DNA of 36,337 nucleotides from Planctomycetota bacterium (GTDB lineage Bacteria; Planctomycetota; Phycisphaerae; Phycisphaerales; SM1A02): contig JADFNO010000017.1 of the NCBI GenBank assembly GCA_022563315.1, positions 1 through 36,337 of the forward strand, in the 5' to 3' direction. The notes beneath the pieces were generated by a model. That model had not been told where the DNA came from. It saw only the letters and a program-made list of their open reading frames with translations, and searched no databases. Shown one piece after another: positions 9,004 through 18,897 of this stretch (the first letter of the stretch is position 1; each line of letters starts with the position of its first letter). A program made the translations under genes and the position numbers.

Positions 9004-10073
9004 GCGAGGTTTCGTTGCACCAGATCGCGGTTGTCGTGATCGGCCGAAACGAAGGCGAGGGACTTCGGCGCTGCCTCGGGTCAATTGACGAGCGCGTGGC
9101 CGCGATCGTCTACGTTGACTCGGGATCGACCGACGGCAGTGTGGCGTTGGCGGAATCGATGGGCGCGCAGGTTGTTGAACTTGATGCGGCCGTTCCGTTC
9201 ACCGCCGCCAGGGCCCGTAACATCGGGATCGCGCATGTGGGACGGCTGGCATCGGACGTGGCGTTCGTACAGGTCGTGGATGGTGACTGCGAGCTGATTG
9301 GGACGTGGCTTGAGCGCGCGTTGGAGGTAATAGTTCAGCATCCGAAGACGGCGATTGTCTGCGGCCGGCGGCGCGAGCGTTTTCCGCATACGTCGATGTA
9401 CAACCGGTTGACGGATATGGAGTGGGACACGCCGGTGGGGGAGGCGACCGAATGTGGCGGCGATGCCCTTCTTCGTCTGGAGGCGTTTGAAGCGGTTAGT
9501 GGATACAACGCGTCGCTGATCGCGGGCGAGGAACCCGAGCTGTGCCTGCGACTTCGCCAAGCCGGATGGACAATCCGACGCATCGCCGCGGAAATGACAC
9601 TGCATGACGTGCGGATGACGCGATTTGGCCAGTGGTGGACGCGTACGGTGCGCAGCGGCTACGCGTTTGCCGAGAGCCGCGCCCTTCACGGTAGCTCGCG
9701 CGAACGGTACTGCGTTCACCAGGTGCGATCGATCATCGAATGGGGGGCGCTGCTCCCACTCGCGGCCATAGCCCTGATCTGGTTCACGTGGGGCGCGAGC
9801 CTGTTGCTGTTGGCCGGTTACGTGATGCTTTGGCGCCGCGTGCGCGCCCACCGGATCGACCACGGCGATACGCCGGCGCTGGCCGGCTTCTATGCACGCT
9901 ACGTTGTCATCGGAAAACTCGCGCAGCTCGTCGGCTGCTTCCGGTACTGGATCGGGCAGTTGATGGGGCGGCAGGCGAGTTTGATCGAATACAAGAATGG
10001 GACTGCTTCATCTGAAGTGCGAAACGAAACCAAACAACCGGGACTCGCAGCGCCCGCAGGTCGCCCCAGCTGA
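9000..10073 (+). CDS. Glycosyltransferase family 2 with C-terminal membrane helix
   Basis: A 357-residue GT-A enzyme. It opens with IAVVVIGRNEGEGLRRCL, then VYVDSGSTDGS (the nucleotide-binding Asp), FTAARARNIG, and QVVDGDCEL, the DxD metal site. An acceptor region GEEPELCLRLRQAGW follows. Hydrophobic segments around residues 248-282 (LLPLAAIALIWFTWG and the next stretch) should tether it to the membrane. The frame is open back to 8817, but that part lies inside the sulfotransferase. ATG 9000 gives a start at the first beta strand and an ATGA overlap with the preceding stop. The family has many activities; I cannot name the sugar. Confidence 0.84.
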   Translation: MSEVSLHQIAVVVIGRNEGEGLRRCLGSIDERVAAIVYVDSGSTDGSVALAESMGAQVVELDAAVPFTAARARNIGIAHVGRLASDVAFVQVVDGDCELIGTWLERALEVIVQHPKTAIVCGRRRERFPHTSMYNRLTDMEWDTPVGEATECGGDALLRLEAFEAVSGYNASLIAGEEPELCLRLRQAGWTIRRIAAEMTLHDVRMTRFGQWWTRTVRSGYAFAESRALHGSSRERYCVHQVRSIIEWGALLPLAAIALIWFTWGASLLLLAGYVMLWRRVRAHRIDHGDTPALAGFYARYVVIGKLAQLVGCFRYWIGQLMGRQASLIEYKNGTASSEVRNETKQPGLAAPAGRPS

Positions 10074-10111
10074 CCCCGCGAAGTATCGCATTTACTGCAT
10101 CACGCTACCCA

Positions 10112-11500
10112 ATGAGACGAAACACCAACAACCCTGCCCGTTACACACCGCCCTTCGAACCCGCTGGTTCGCAGGTCGCGGTGCACGAGCCATCTGCGGC
10201 ATTGATTCGGGATCGGGGCGTCGTTCAGTCGCCAGATCAAGCCGAACGTCCGTCAGCCGAGCGCCGATCGCAACACGTTGCGCTGGCCTACTTGACCACG
10301 GAATATCCCAAGGCCAGTCATACCTTCATCCGGCGCGAGATTCTTGGGCTGGAGCGAAGCGGCCAAACGGTCCTTCGCCTGGCCATCCGCGCGAGCGAAG
10401 AGTCGATCGTCGATCCCGCTGATGTAGCGGAGCACGCGCGCACCACACACTTCCTATCAGAGCCGCGGCTCACGCTGTTGTATTCGTCACTTGTGGCCCT
10501 CCTGTCTCGACCGATCGCGTTTGTTCGAGCCGTCGCCATGACACTGCGCATGGCCCGGCGAAGTGATCGCGGCTTTGTTCGTCACGCCGCGTACTTGGTT
10601 GAGGCGACGCATCTGCTGCGGATCTCGCAACGCGAACGGATTCGGCATGTGCATGTTCATTTCGGGACGAACGCCGCCGCTGTCGCTCGCCTCGCGCAGC
10701 GCCTGGGCGGTCCGACCTACAGCCTCACCATCCACGGCCCGGACGAGTTCGATGCCCCGCAGTCCCTCAGCCTGCCTGCGAAGATTGCGGATGCGCTATT
10801 CGTTGTGGCCATCAGCGACTATGGCGCCGCGCAGATTCGGCGGTGGGTGCCCTACGAGCAGTGGCGGAAGATTCATATCGTGCATTGCACCGTGGATGAC
10901 TCGTTCTTCGACTCGGCGCAGCCGATCGATCCGACGAGCCGAACGCTGGTCTGTGTCGGGCGATTGACGGCGCAGAAGGGGCAATTCGTACTGCTCGATG
11001 CGCTCGCGCAGATTGTTCAAGAAGGGACTGATGCGCAACTCGTGCTCGCTGGCGATGGTGAGCTTCGGCCGCAGATCGAGCGCCGCATCATCGAGCTTGA
11101 GCTTCAGGATCGCGTGGAGATCACGGGTTGGATCGACGAATCCGAAGTTCGTCGTCGGCTATTGGAGGCGAGAGCGCTCATCCTGCCGAGCTTTGCTGAA
11201 GGTTTGCCGGTGGTCATTATGGAAGCATTCGCCCTGGGGCGGGCCGTGGTGAGCACGACCATCGCCGGCATTCCCGAGCTTGTGGCGCCGAAGGAGAACG
11301 GGTGGCTGGTCCCGGCCGGGAACGTCGCCGAGTTGGCCTCAGCGATGCGGACCGTGCTGGAAGCGTCTGCGGCGCAACTGGATCACATGGGGCGAATTGG
11401 GCAGGAGCGAGTTCGCCAAAGCCACCGGTCCGCCACCGAGCTGCCGAAGCTGCTCGACCTCTTCGACCACTACGTCCGGAGCACGAGCGACGAGGTCTGA
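10112..11500 (+). CDS. Glycosyltransferase family 4, colanic-acid WcaL-like
   Basis: A 462-residue GT-B glycosyltransferase. The first ~50 residues look disordered and the start is uncertain. The fold begins at VALAYLTTEYPKASHTFIRRE. HVHVHFGTNAAAVARLAQ and LTIHGPDEFD match the N-terminal half of colanic-acid-type glycosyltransferases (WcaL/AmsK group). The donor half has CVGRLTAQKGQFVLLDAL, LAGDGELRPQIE, and LPSFAEGLPVVIMEAFA with the EX7E glutamates, then TTIAGIPELV. The 38-base gap after the previous stop suggests the same transcript. It probably adds a sugar to a lipid-linked intermediate at the inner membrane. Donor and linkage unknown. Confidence 0.85.
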   Translation: MRRNTNNPARYTPPFEPAGSQVAVHEPSAALIRDRGVVQSPDQAERPSAERRSQHVALAYLTTEYPKASHTFIRREILGLERSGQTVLRLAIRASEESIVDPADVAEHARTTHFLSEPRLTLLYSSLVALLSRPIAFVRAVAMTLRMARRSDRGFVRHAAYLVEATHLLRISQRERIRHVHVHFGTNAAAVARLAQRLGGPTYSLTIHGPDEFDAPQSLSLPAKIADALFVVAISDYGAAQIRRWVPYEQWRKIHIVHCTVDDSFFDSAQPIDPTSRTLVCVGRLTAQKGQFVLLDALAQIVQEGTDAQLVLAGDGELRPQIERRIIELELQDRVEITGWIDESEVRRRLLEARALILPSFAEGLPVVIMEAFALGRAVVSTTIAGIPELVAPKENGWLVPAGNVAELASAMRTVLEASAAQLDHMGRIGQERVRQSHRSATELPKLLDLFDHYVRSTSDEV

Positions 11501-11704
11501 CCGGTAACGCAATAGCCCCGTCTACCCATGCCACAGAGCCCTGTCCGCGCCCTCGACCGAGCCGATTCGCCGCGCCGTTTGGGTCGATCCTAGTTACGGA
11601 CGAGCGTGTAGGCGAAGCGCGTCGAGCGGCCGGAGCGCTGTCTCCACGGCGTGGGCCGCTTGTCGAGGAAAGAGGACGCCACCGTTACCGGACGGGCCGG
11701 GGAG

Positions 11705-13888
11705 ATGATCGACATCGTAGAAATCATCCTGCTCGTTATGGTCGCTGCGCTGTTGGTTCCGCTGAGCATCGTGTCGATCGAGTGTGTCGCTGCGCTGTGT
11801 GCGCGACGATCCGCGCAGCCGGGCTCGGGGCGGTGCTCGCGGCCCACGATCGCCGTACTGATTCCAGCCTGCAACGAAGCAAGCGTGATCGCTAGAACGC
11901 TCGTGTCCGTGCGATCGAATCTTGACGAGGACGACCGGATCGTCGTGATTGCTGACAACTGCCGCGACGAGACGGCGGTCGTTGCGCGATCGTATGGCGT
12001 GGAGGTTTGGGAGCGCCGTGAGCCGTTGCACCGAGGCAAGGGGTACGCGATCGAATACGGTCTGCGCTGTATTTCATCCAATCCGCCGGATGTCGTCATC
12101 ATGTTGGATGCGGACTGCGTGATTGAGCGCGGCGAGCTTGAACGGTTGGCACAAACGGCGGCGGATACCGGCCGGCCCGTGCAAGCCGTCTATCTGATGG
12201 ACCCGCCGGTTGAGGCGACTCGAAAGGACGTCGTTTCGGCGTTTGCGTTTTGCATCAGGAACCTCGTTCGTCCGCTTGGATTGCACGCGCTTGGACTGCC
12301 ATGTCTGTTGACCGGCAGCGGCATGGCGTTTCCGTGGACCGTGCTGCGAACTGTGGGTATGCGGGGCGAGAGTATCGTCGAGGATATGCAGTTGGCCGTA
12401 GATATGATCCGAGCCGGGCATCCTCCGCTGCTCTGTCCGGAGGTCGTGGTGCGCTCGTTGTTGCCGGGTCATTCCGCTACGGCCGCCAAGCAACGTACGC
12501 GGTGGGAGCACGGTCATCTTCGGACCATGTGTACGGCTGTTCCCAAGTTGTTGGCCGCGGCAATGTCTCGACGGAAGTTTGGCGCAGCCGCTCTTGCCGT
12601 CGACCTGTCGGTTCCGCCCTTGTCATTGCTTGCGATTCTTATCGTGATCGTCGCCTTGGCGGCGACCGGTGTCGGACTGCTCGGTGGTTCGTGGACGCCG
12701 CTGATGCTCTTAGTGCTCGGTACGGTCGTGGCGACGACGACGCTCGCCGGCGCCTGGCTCAGGTTCGCACGACACGAGATTAGCGCACGCGACTTGTTGG
12801 CAGCACCGTGGTATTTGCTTTGGAAACTGCCGATCTACCTGCGGTACCTTTGGGGACCGCAGACGAGCTGGACGAAGACGACTCGGGAGGCTGAGCCGTT
12901 GTCCTTGACGCCGGAGGCCGACAGTGTTGCTGTCGTGCCGTCGGGAGCCTGCGATATCGTCGACTTGCCGACGATCTCGTTGCGGGACGTTCGTCTGCAC
13001 AGTATTACCGAGGACGAAGTCATCCATGCGGTCGTTGAGTCACTCCAAGCTGGGAAGGGCGGTTGGATCATCACCGCCAATCTTCAGCATCTTCGGCAAT
13101 GCGAGAAGGACGCGGAGTATCGGAGCATCGTGGACGAGGCGGATATTGTGGTGGCGGATGGAATGCCGTTGCTGTGGGCCGGAGCGCTGCAAGGCACGCC
13201 CATGCCGCAGCGCGTCGCGGGGTCAGATCTTGTTTCGTCATTGACGAGCGCGGCGGCCGAGCACGGCCGATCGATATTTCTCCTGGGCGGCGCCGTGAAC
13301 TCCGCCGATGTTGCGGCGTCAATGTTGCAATCACGCTATCCGCAACTGCAAGTGGCCGGGACATGTGCGCCGGAATATGGGTTTGAAAACGATCCGGCGC
13401 AGATCGATCGAATCGGCGACATGCTCGTGGCCGCAGCGCCGGACATCATCTACGTCGCGCTTGGATCACCGAAGCAGGAGCGCCTGATCCGTCAGCTCCG
13501 CGATCGGCTTCCCTCGGCTTGGTGGATCGGCGTGGGGATCAGTTTCAGCTTCGTGGCCGGGCATGTGAAGCGAGCGCCGCGCTGGATGCAGCGACACGGT
13601 TTGGAGTGGATGCACCGGCTGGCGCAAGAGCCGCGGCGCCTGGCCCGCCGGTACCTCGTGCAGGGGTTGCCATTCGGCGCTCGCGTACTTATATCGTCGA
13701 TGGTCAAGGGCTGGCGTGTCGCCGAGGACCAGACGCCGCCGGCGACGTCGGCTAGCGCTGATCGCGCGGCGCTGCGGCGCTTTCGCCCACCGGCGAGGAC
13801 GGCCCAATCCGGGTCGTCTCGATCACTGGGGAGGCAGCGCGCGAACCAGCCATCAGGTGATCAGCCAGCCAATCGACCGACGCGTTGA
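11705..13888 (+). CDS. Fused GT2 and GT26 (WecG/TagA/CpsF) glycosyltransferase
   Basis: A 727-residue two-enzyme protein. After one N-terminal membrane helix, residues ~46-282 form a processive-type GT2: VLIPACNEA, a GKGYAIEYGL segment, the DADC metal site (135-138), IVEDMQ, and QRTRW (263-267), as in hyaluronan and cellulose synthase relatives. Two or three helices follow (about 298-352). Residues ~423-642 form a GT26 domain: TANLQH (457-462), VADGMPLLWA with the likely catalytic Asp485, RVAGSDL, and GSPKQERLIRQL. GT26 enzymes usually add the second sugar to a lipid-linked primer. ATG 11705 puts the helix at the N-terminus; a GTG at 11651 would add 18 residues. The tail is disordered and its last 137 bases overlap the convergent gene. 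Confidence 0.85.
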   Translation: MIDIVEIILLVMVAALLVPLSIVSIECVAALCARRSAQPGSGRCSRPTIAVLIPACNEASVIARTLVSVRSNLDEDDRIVVIADNCRDETAVVARSYGVEVWERREPLHRGKGYAIEYGLRCISSNPPDVVIMLDADCVIERGELERLAQTAADTGRPVQAVYLMDPPVEATRKDVVSAFAFCIRNLVRPLGLHALGLPCLLTGSGMAFPWTVLRTVGMRGESIVEDMQLAVDMIRAGHPPLLCPEVVVRSLLPGHSATAAKQRTRWEHGHLRTMCTAVPKLLAAAMSRRKFGAAALAVDLSVPPLSLLAILIVIVALAATGVGLLGGSWTPLMLLVLGTVVATTTLAGAWLRFARHEISARDLLAAPWYLLWKLPIYLRYLWGPQTSWTKTTREAEPLSLTPEADSVAVVPSGACDIVDLPTISLRDVRLHSITEDEVIHAVVESLQAGKGGWIITANLQHLRQCEKDAEYRSIVDEADIVVADGMPLLWAGALQGTPMPQRVAGSDLVSSLTSAAAEHGRSIFLLGGAVNSADVAASMLQSRYPQLQVAGTCAPEYGFENDPAQIDRIGDMLVAAAPDIIYVALGSPKQERLIRQLRDRLPSAWWIGVGISFSFVAGHVKRAPRWMQRHGLEWMHRLAQEPRRLARRYLVQGLPFGARVLISSMVKGWRVAEDQTPPATSASADRAALRRFRPPARTAQSGSSRSLGRQRANQPSGDQPANRPTR

Positions 13889-15158
13889 CCATCAGTTCGC
13901 GGCTGATGGGATCGTTGAACAAGCGATTGGAATCGGGAATCTTCAACAGCTCATGCGTGCAGTTCAGTTCGCGCGCGATCGCGCCGGCCGTATCCGCCAG
14001 GGCGGTGTCTCGCTCAGCGTGAATGAGCAGCGTTGGTGCGGTCACCTGCCTCGCCTCGCGGAAGTCTCGATCGAAGACGGGACCGCGCAGCACGAGGGCG
14101 GCGACGTCTGATGTAGAGGCTGCCAAGCACAGCGCGATCATCCCGCCCGTTCCCGATCCGTTCAGACCGATCTGCTGAGAATAAACCTCATCGAGATTGC
14201 GCACGTTCTCAAAGACCGCGCGGAGGTCAGCGAGCATCTGTTCGCCCGTGGCGTCCTTGGGGTTTCCTTCGGATCGCCCATGGCCGGTGAAATCCATGCG
14301 AACGCCGATGATGCCGCGCTTGGCCAGGCGGCGGCTGATCGGAACGGAACGTGGGCTGTGTCCGTCGCTGTCGAGTCCGTGGGCAAAGATCACGGCCGGA
14401 TACGGCCCGCTTCCTCGCTTTGTTCCCGGAGGAAGGTCCAGTTCGCAGTGAATCACGCGACTCTGTGTAGTAGGAAACCGCGCGACGAGTGTCTTGACGC
14501 CGGCGTGTTGTTCGGGCCGGGCTGCCGACCAACGTTCGAGCGTCGAGGCCACGAGGTCGTCGGGAACTTCTTCGAACGATTCATAGAAATGATCGATACC
14601 CTTGAACTTCGACGGCGTGTGTGGGATCACGACGACGTCGGCGGTGTCGTGGAGCTGCCATGTCGCCTTGCCAGCGCCGGCCGGCGCGGCGACGGCGACT
14701 TTGCGCGCGCCGCGGTCGCGCACCGAAGCGATCGCCGCCAGCATGGTCGCGCCCGTCCCTACGCCATGGTCGACAATAATGACCGTCCGTCCCCGGACGT
14801 CGGTTTCGGGCAATATCGCGCGGAATCGCGATCGTCGTTTCTGCAGTTGACCAAAGACCAACCTTGCCGGGCCGATCATCTCCTGGCTCGTCAGATGGTG
14901 CCAGCGGGCCGCGGACTGGATCATCGAGATGCGCCCGTGCTCGTCGACGGCCCCGACAACCTGGTTGGTGTGACCGGGCGCGGACAGTTTCTGAATCAAC
15001 AGGATGTCCAAAGCAGCGTTGAGTCTCTCGGCGATGATCGCCGCAATCTGCAGGCCGCCGTTGGGGATGCCCAGGATCAGCGGATCCTCATGTTTGAGGA
15101 AATGAAGATCGCCGGCCAACTCATGCGCCGCTTGGACCCGGTTCTTGAACAACCGCAT
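13752..15158 (-). CDS. Phosphoribosyltransferase fused to a degenerate alpha/beta hydrolase
   Basis: A 468-residue fusion. Residues 1-210 are a type I phosphoribosyltransferase domain: LILGIPNGGLQIA (27-39), IQKLSAPGH, and the PRPP-binding loop VIIVDHGVGTGATM (126-139). Residues ~238-436 are an alpha/beta hydrolase of the dienelactone-hydrolase type: AVIFAHGLDSDG, VRMDFTGHGRSEG, GLNGSGTGGM (331-340) and LLIHAERDTALAD. By eye, the nucleophile elbow G-x-S-x-G reads G-S-G-T-G, with Gly336 where Ser is expected. The later His is replaced (DSNRLF at 409-414). The acid Asp384 remains, so the hydrolase half may be inactive. AGGAGG about seven bases upstream fixes ATG 15158. PRT-hydrolase fusions are known; the substrate is not. 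Confidence 0.83.
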   Translation of the reverse strand: MRLFKNRVQAAHELAGDLHFLKHEDPLILGIPNGGLQIAAIIAERLNAALDILLIQKLSAPGHTNQVVGAVDEHGRISMIQSAARWHHLTSQEMIGPARLVFGQLQKRRSRFRAILPETDVRGRTVIIVDHGVGTGATMLAAIASVRDRGARKVAVAAPAGAGKATWQLHDTADVVVIPHTPSKFKGIDHFYESFEEVPDDLVASTLERWSAARPEQHAGVKTLVARFPTTQSRVIHCELDLPPGTKRGSGPYPAVIFAHGLDSDGHSPRSVPISRRLAKRGIIGVRMDFTGHGRSEGNPKDATGEQMLADLRAVFENVRNLDEVYSQQIGLNGSGTGGMIALCLAASTSDVAALVLRGPVFDRDFREARQVTAPTLLIHAERDTALADTAGAIARELNCTHELLKIPDSNRLFNDPISRELMVNASVDWLADHLMAGSRAASPVIETTRIGPSSPVGESAAAPRDQR

Positions 15159-15354
15159 CGGTCGCCTCCTTCTCCAATAGATTCCACCACCATCAGCAGC
15201 GCCTTAAACCGGAGGCTGGTCTTTGGCGGAGGCGCTGCCGGTATCGTCAAGGAATGCCGAGGCAGGCTCTCGATCTCTATTCTGCCACGATCGAGGCCCA
15301 AACGCCAATGTCTTGGACCGCTCGCGGCGATCCCTGGTGGCGATGTAGAGGCAG

Positions 15355-15843
15355 CTACGGTCGCCGGGCCGCAGAATCGCGGTTCGTCCCGGCGACCAAG
15401 TCGTGCGCAAGGCCGTGCCCTGCACCATCTTGGACGCCAGCGGAGCCGTCCGCAGGCTCGGCCAGGCCCAAGCACCACGCCGGGCCCGCGATGCGACGTT
15501 TGCCGACCCGCACGATCATCGATTGGCCGAAACGTGAGCGCTTCAGCACTTCGATCGCGTCCCAGGGAATGCTCGTGGGCTTAGCGCCGAGCCAGCCGAC
15601 CAACGCCGCCGGCGTCAAATGCAAATGATTCTCATCAACCGCAGTGTGGATGCAGTAACTCAGATTGAGTAGGCCGATCCGGAAGCTCTGGAGTTGTTTG
15701 CGTACTGCGTCATCAGCGGGCGCACGAGGTGGATACGCCAAGTGCAGCGGGTTCCAGAGGAACTTGAGGCTTGCTGCGATCAGACTGAAAGCGACGAGAA
15801 CGTCAACGATGACGAAAAGGACGATGATCCAAGGCCAACTCAT
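15355..15843 (-). CDS. Small membrane protein coupled to uvrA, unknown function
   Basis: I do not recognise this 162-residue protein. One strong membrane helix occupies residues 4-27 (WPWIIVLFVIVDVLVAFSLI and onward), followed by a soluble part with a VDENHLHL segment and PWDAIEVLKRSRFGQ, which reads like a small beta domain. The C-terminal 30 residues turn Gly/Ala-rich and may be a poorly conserved tail, or a frameshift could have replaced the true end; a second minus-strand frame is open from 15428 to 15204. The ATG overlaps the uvrA stop (ATGA), so the two should be translated together. The 196 bases from here to the next minus-strand gene hold only that gene's ribosome binding site. Confidence 0.6.
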   Translation of the reverse strand: MSWPWIIVLFVIVDVLVAFSLIAASLKFLWNPLHLAYPPRAPADDAVRKQLQSFRIGLLNLSYCIHTAVDENHLHLTPAALVGWLGAKPTSIPWDAIEVLKRSRFGQSMIVRVGKRRIAGPAWCLGLAEPADGSAGVQDGAGHGLAHDLVAGTNRDSAARRP

Positions 15844-18782
15844 GACGCCGTTGCTTTGAGTTTTCGCGACGGATCAGCGCTCAGCACCGCTTTGAGATAC
15901 CGCCCGGTGAAACTGCGCTTGGATTTGGCAATGCGCGAAGGCGGTCCTGTTGCCACGACCGTGCCGCCGCGATCACCGCCTTCGGGGCCGAGATCGATGA
16001 TCCAGTCGGCGCACTTGATCACATCTAGATTGTGCTCGATAACCACCAGCGTGTTGCCGTGATTCGCCAGACGGTTCAGCACGTTCAGCAGTTTTTCAAT
16101 GTCCGCAAAGTGCAGCCCCGTGGTTGGTTCATCGAGTACGTACAACGTCCGGCCGGTCGAGGCCAGCCCGAGTTCACTGGCCAGCTTGATCCGCTGCGCC
16201 TCGCCGCCGGAGAGTGTCGTGGACGGCTGGCCGATCTGCAGATAGTCCAAGCCGACGTCGTACAGACATCGCAGCATTCGCAATGTGCGCGGATGGGCGT
16301 CGAAGAATTCAACCGCCTCCTCGACGGACAGATCCAACACGTCGGCGATCGTCTTGTGCCGGTAGGTGATCTCCAGCGTCTCTCGATTATACCGCCGGCC
16401 CTTGCACGTCTGGCATGTCACGAAGACGTCCGGCAGAAAGTGCATCTCGATCTTCTTGACGCCCTGGCCTTGGCATGACTCGCAACGCCCGCCTTTGACG
16501 TTGAAGCTGAATCGGCCCGGCAGATACCCGCGAATCTTCGACTCCTTGGTCTGGGTGAACAGCTTGCGGATATCGTCGAAGATTCCGGTGTAGGTCGCGG
16601 GGTTCGACCGCGGTGTGCGCCCGATGGGGGACTGATCCACCTGAATGACCCGATCGATTTGGCCGAGCCCGTTGACGCGCGTGTGCAATCCGGGCGTCAC
16701 GCGCGAGGCGTAGATCGCTTTGCGCGCCGCCTTGTAGAGAATCTCGTTCACGAGTGTGGATTTACCTGACCCGGAGACGCCGGTCACGCAGATCATTACA
16801 CCGATGGGGAATGCGACATCGATCGATTTAAGGTTGTTGGCGCGCGCGCCTTTGACGACAATAGCGTTCGATTCATCGCACGTTCGTCGGTTGTCCGGCG
16901 CGGGAATGACGCGGCGTTTGGCGAGATAATCTCCGGTCAGAGAACGCTTGTGGGCGATGATCTGATCCAGCGAACCTTGGGCGACAAGGACGCCGCCGTG
17001 CCGGCCGGGGCCGGGTCCGATGTCGATGATGTGATCGGCGGCGCGAATCATCCCCTCATCGTGTTCCACGACGAGCACCGTGTTCCCAATGTCAGTGAGG
17101 TGTCGCAGCGTCGAGATCAAGCGAGCATTGTCGCGCTGATGCAGACCGATCGTTGGCTCATCTAACACATAGCACACGCCGACGAGTCCCGAGCCGACCT
17201 GTGTCGCCAGACGAATCCGCTGCGATTCGCCGCCGGACAACGTTCCGGCCGTTCGATCAAGGGTCAGGTAGTTCAAGCCCACGGAGGCGAGGAAACCGAG
17301 GCGGGCGTTGATCTCGCGCAGGATCGGCTCGGCGATCCGGGCCTTTTCGTCACTGAGCTTGGGCGCTGCAAAGAACTCGATCGCCTCCTCAATGGTCATC
17401 GCCGTGACCTCGGCGATGCTCAGACGACCTTGCTCGCTATTGACCTTGACGTGGAGCGCCTCGGGCCGAAGGCGTTGACCCCGACACACCGGGCAGGTCG
17501 TACTACTCATGTAGCTGCGCAGACGCTCTTTGATGTAGTCGCTGTCCGTCTTCTGGAATCGGCGGCGCAGGTTCGGGATCACGCCCTCGAAGCTGTATCC
17601 GAGTCGCGATTCGTCGATCTCGGTTGTGCCGTGCATGAGGACCCGCCGCGCGGTCTTCGTCAATTTCTCGTACCGCACGGTCTTTTCGATCCCGATGTGA
17701 TCGCAGAACCAGCGCAGCGTTCGGCCGTAATACATGTTCATTCGCCGGCCGTTCTTGCGCCACGGTTCGATCGCGCCGTCGCCAAGTCGGGCTGCCGGAT
17801 CCGGCACGATAAGCGCCTCGTCGAATTCACTGATCACGCCCAGCCCGTCGCATTCGGAGCAGGCGCCGTACGGGGAATTGAAGGAGAAGAGTCGCGGCGC
17901 TAACTCCTCGATGCTGCACTCCGGGTGCTCGCTGCACGCCAACTTTTCGCTGAAGCGGTACTCTTGCCACTTCCCATCCTCCTCGATCAACGCGACGAGC
18001 AAGCCCTCACTGAGGCGCAGCGTCACTTCCACGGAATCGGCGAGGCGCTGGCGGATATCGTCCGTGAGAACGATCCGGTCGACGACCGCCTCGATGTTGT
18101 GCAGCTCGTACCGCCCCAGCCCCAGCGGATTGTCGCCGCCGTTCTTCAGGACGTCGCGCAGATCGACGATCTCCCCATTCACTCGGGCGCGGACGAACCC
18201 GTGCTTCTGCAAGCCTTCGAGAACCTCCCGGTGATAACCCTTTTTGCCGCGAATTACGGGCGAGCAGACGACGAGTCGCGCGCCGTCGGCGAAGTCCAGC
18301 AACGTATCGACAATTTGCGTCGCGCTGCTAGCGGTGATCGGCAGACCGCACACGAGATCGTGCGCTTGATGCCTTGATGCCTTGAGGTCTTCGGGCCTGG
18401 CGACGACATGCCAGCACGTCGGCGTCCCGCACCGCGCAAAGAGCAATCGCAGATAATCGTAAATCTCCGTGATCGTCGCCACCGTCGATCGCGGATTGTG
18501 GCTCGCCCCGCGCTGTTGAATCGCGATCGTCGGGGGCAGGCCCTCAATCGATTCCACATCAGGCTTTTGCCATTGATCGAGAAACTGCCGCGCGTAGGCG
18601 CTGAGCGACTCCATGTATTTGCGCTGACCTTCAGCGAAGATCGTGTCGAAGGCGAGGGAGCTTTTTCCGGAGCCGGAGACGCCTGTGATGACGACGAGCT
18701 GATCGCGTGGAATGTCGACGTTGAGCGACTTGAGGTTGTGCTCGCACGCCCCGCGAATACCAATGAATTTCTGCTCCGACAC
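15840..18782 (-). CDS. uvrA: Excinuclease ABC subunit A
   Basis: UvrA is the damage-recognition ATPase of nucleotide excision repair, loading UvrB on lesions. The protein has 980 residues, close to the usual 940-970. Two ABC ATPase modules are complete. The first has [25 protein letters not shown] (from residue 32; Walker [10 protein letters not shown]) and [14 protein letters not shown] with [14 protein letters not shown]. The second has [17 protein letters not shown] and [16 protein letters not shown] with [14 protein letters not shown]. The zinc sites are CSEHPEC with [17 protein letters not shown], and CESCQGQG with [11 protein letters not shown] 18782 is the start; the upstream GAGAG is a weak ribosome binding site. 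No uvrB or uvrC is in the window. A small membrane protein follows in ATGA overlap. Confidence 0.96.
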   Translation of the reverse strand: MSEQKFIGIRGACEHNLKSLNVDIPRDQLVVITGVSGSGKSSLAFDTIFAEGQRKYMESLSAYARQFLDQWQKPDVESIEGLPPTIAIQQRGASHNPRSTVATITEIYDYLRLLFARCGTPTCWHVVARPEDLKASRHQAHDLVCGLPITASSATQIVDTLLDFADGARLVVCSPVIRGKKGYHREVLEGLQKHGFVRARVNGEIVDLRDVLKNGGDNPLGLGRYELHNIEAVVDRIVLTDDIRQRLADSVEVTLRLSEGLLVALIEEDGKWQEYRFSEKLACSEHPECSIEELAPRLFSFNSPYGACSECDGLGVISEFDEALIVPDPAARLGDGAIEPWRKNGRRMNMYYGRTLRWFCDHIGIEKTVRYEKLTKTARRVLMHGTTEIDESRLGYSFEGVIPNLRRRFQKTDSDYIKERLRSYMSSTTCPVCRGQRLRPEALHVKVNSEQGRLSIAEVTAMTIEEAIEFFAAPKLSDEKARIAEPILREINARLGFLASVGLNYLTLDRTAGTLSGGESQRIRLATQVGSGLVGVCYVLDEPTIGLHQRDNARLISTLRHLTDIGNTVLVVEHDEGMIRAADHIIDIGPGPGRHGGVLVAQGSLDQIIAHKRSLTGDYLAKRRVIPAPDNRRTCDESNAIVVKGARANNLKSIDVAFPIGVMICVTGVSGSGKSTLVNEILYKAARKAIYASRVTPGLHTRVNGLGQIDRVIQVDQSPIGRTPRSNPATYTGIFDDIRKLFTQTKESKIRGYLPGRFSFNVKGGRCESCQGQGVKKIEMHFLPDVFVTCQTCKGRRYNRETLEITYRHKTIADVLDLSVEEAVEFFDAHPRTLRMLRCLYDVGLDYLQIGQPSTTLSGGEAQRIKLASELGLASTGRTLYVLDEPTTGLHFADIEKLLNVLNRLANHGNTLVVIEHNLDVIKCADWIIDLGPEGGDRGGTVVATGPPSRIAKSKRSFTGRYLKAVLSADPSRKLKATAS

Positions 18783-18897
18783 GATGGCGCTCTCATGCCG
18801 GCCAGAGCCCTCGGATACGCTGCGGAGGCTTTGACGGCGAGTTGCTCGTCCTTGTTGAAACTCGCTCGATGATAGCGCCGCGTCTGAAAGCGGGTGC

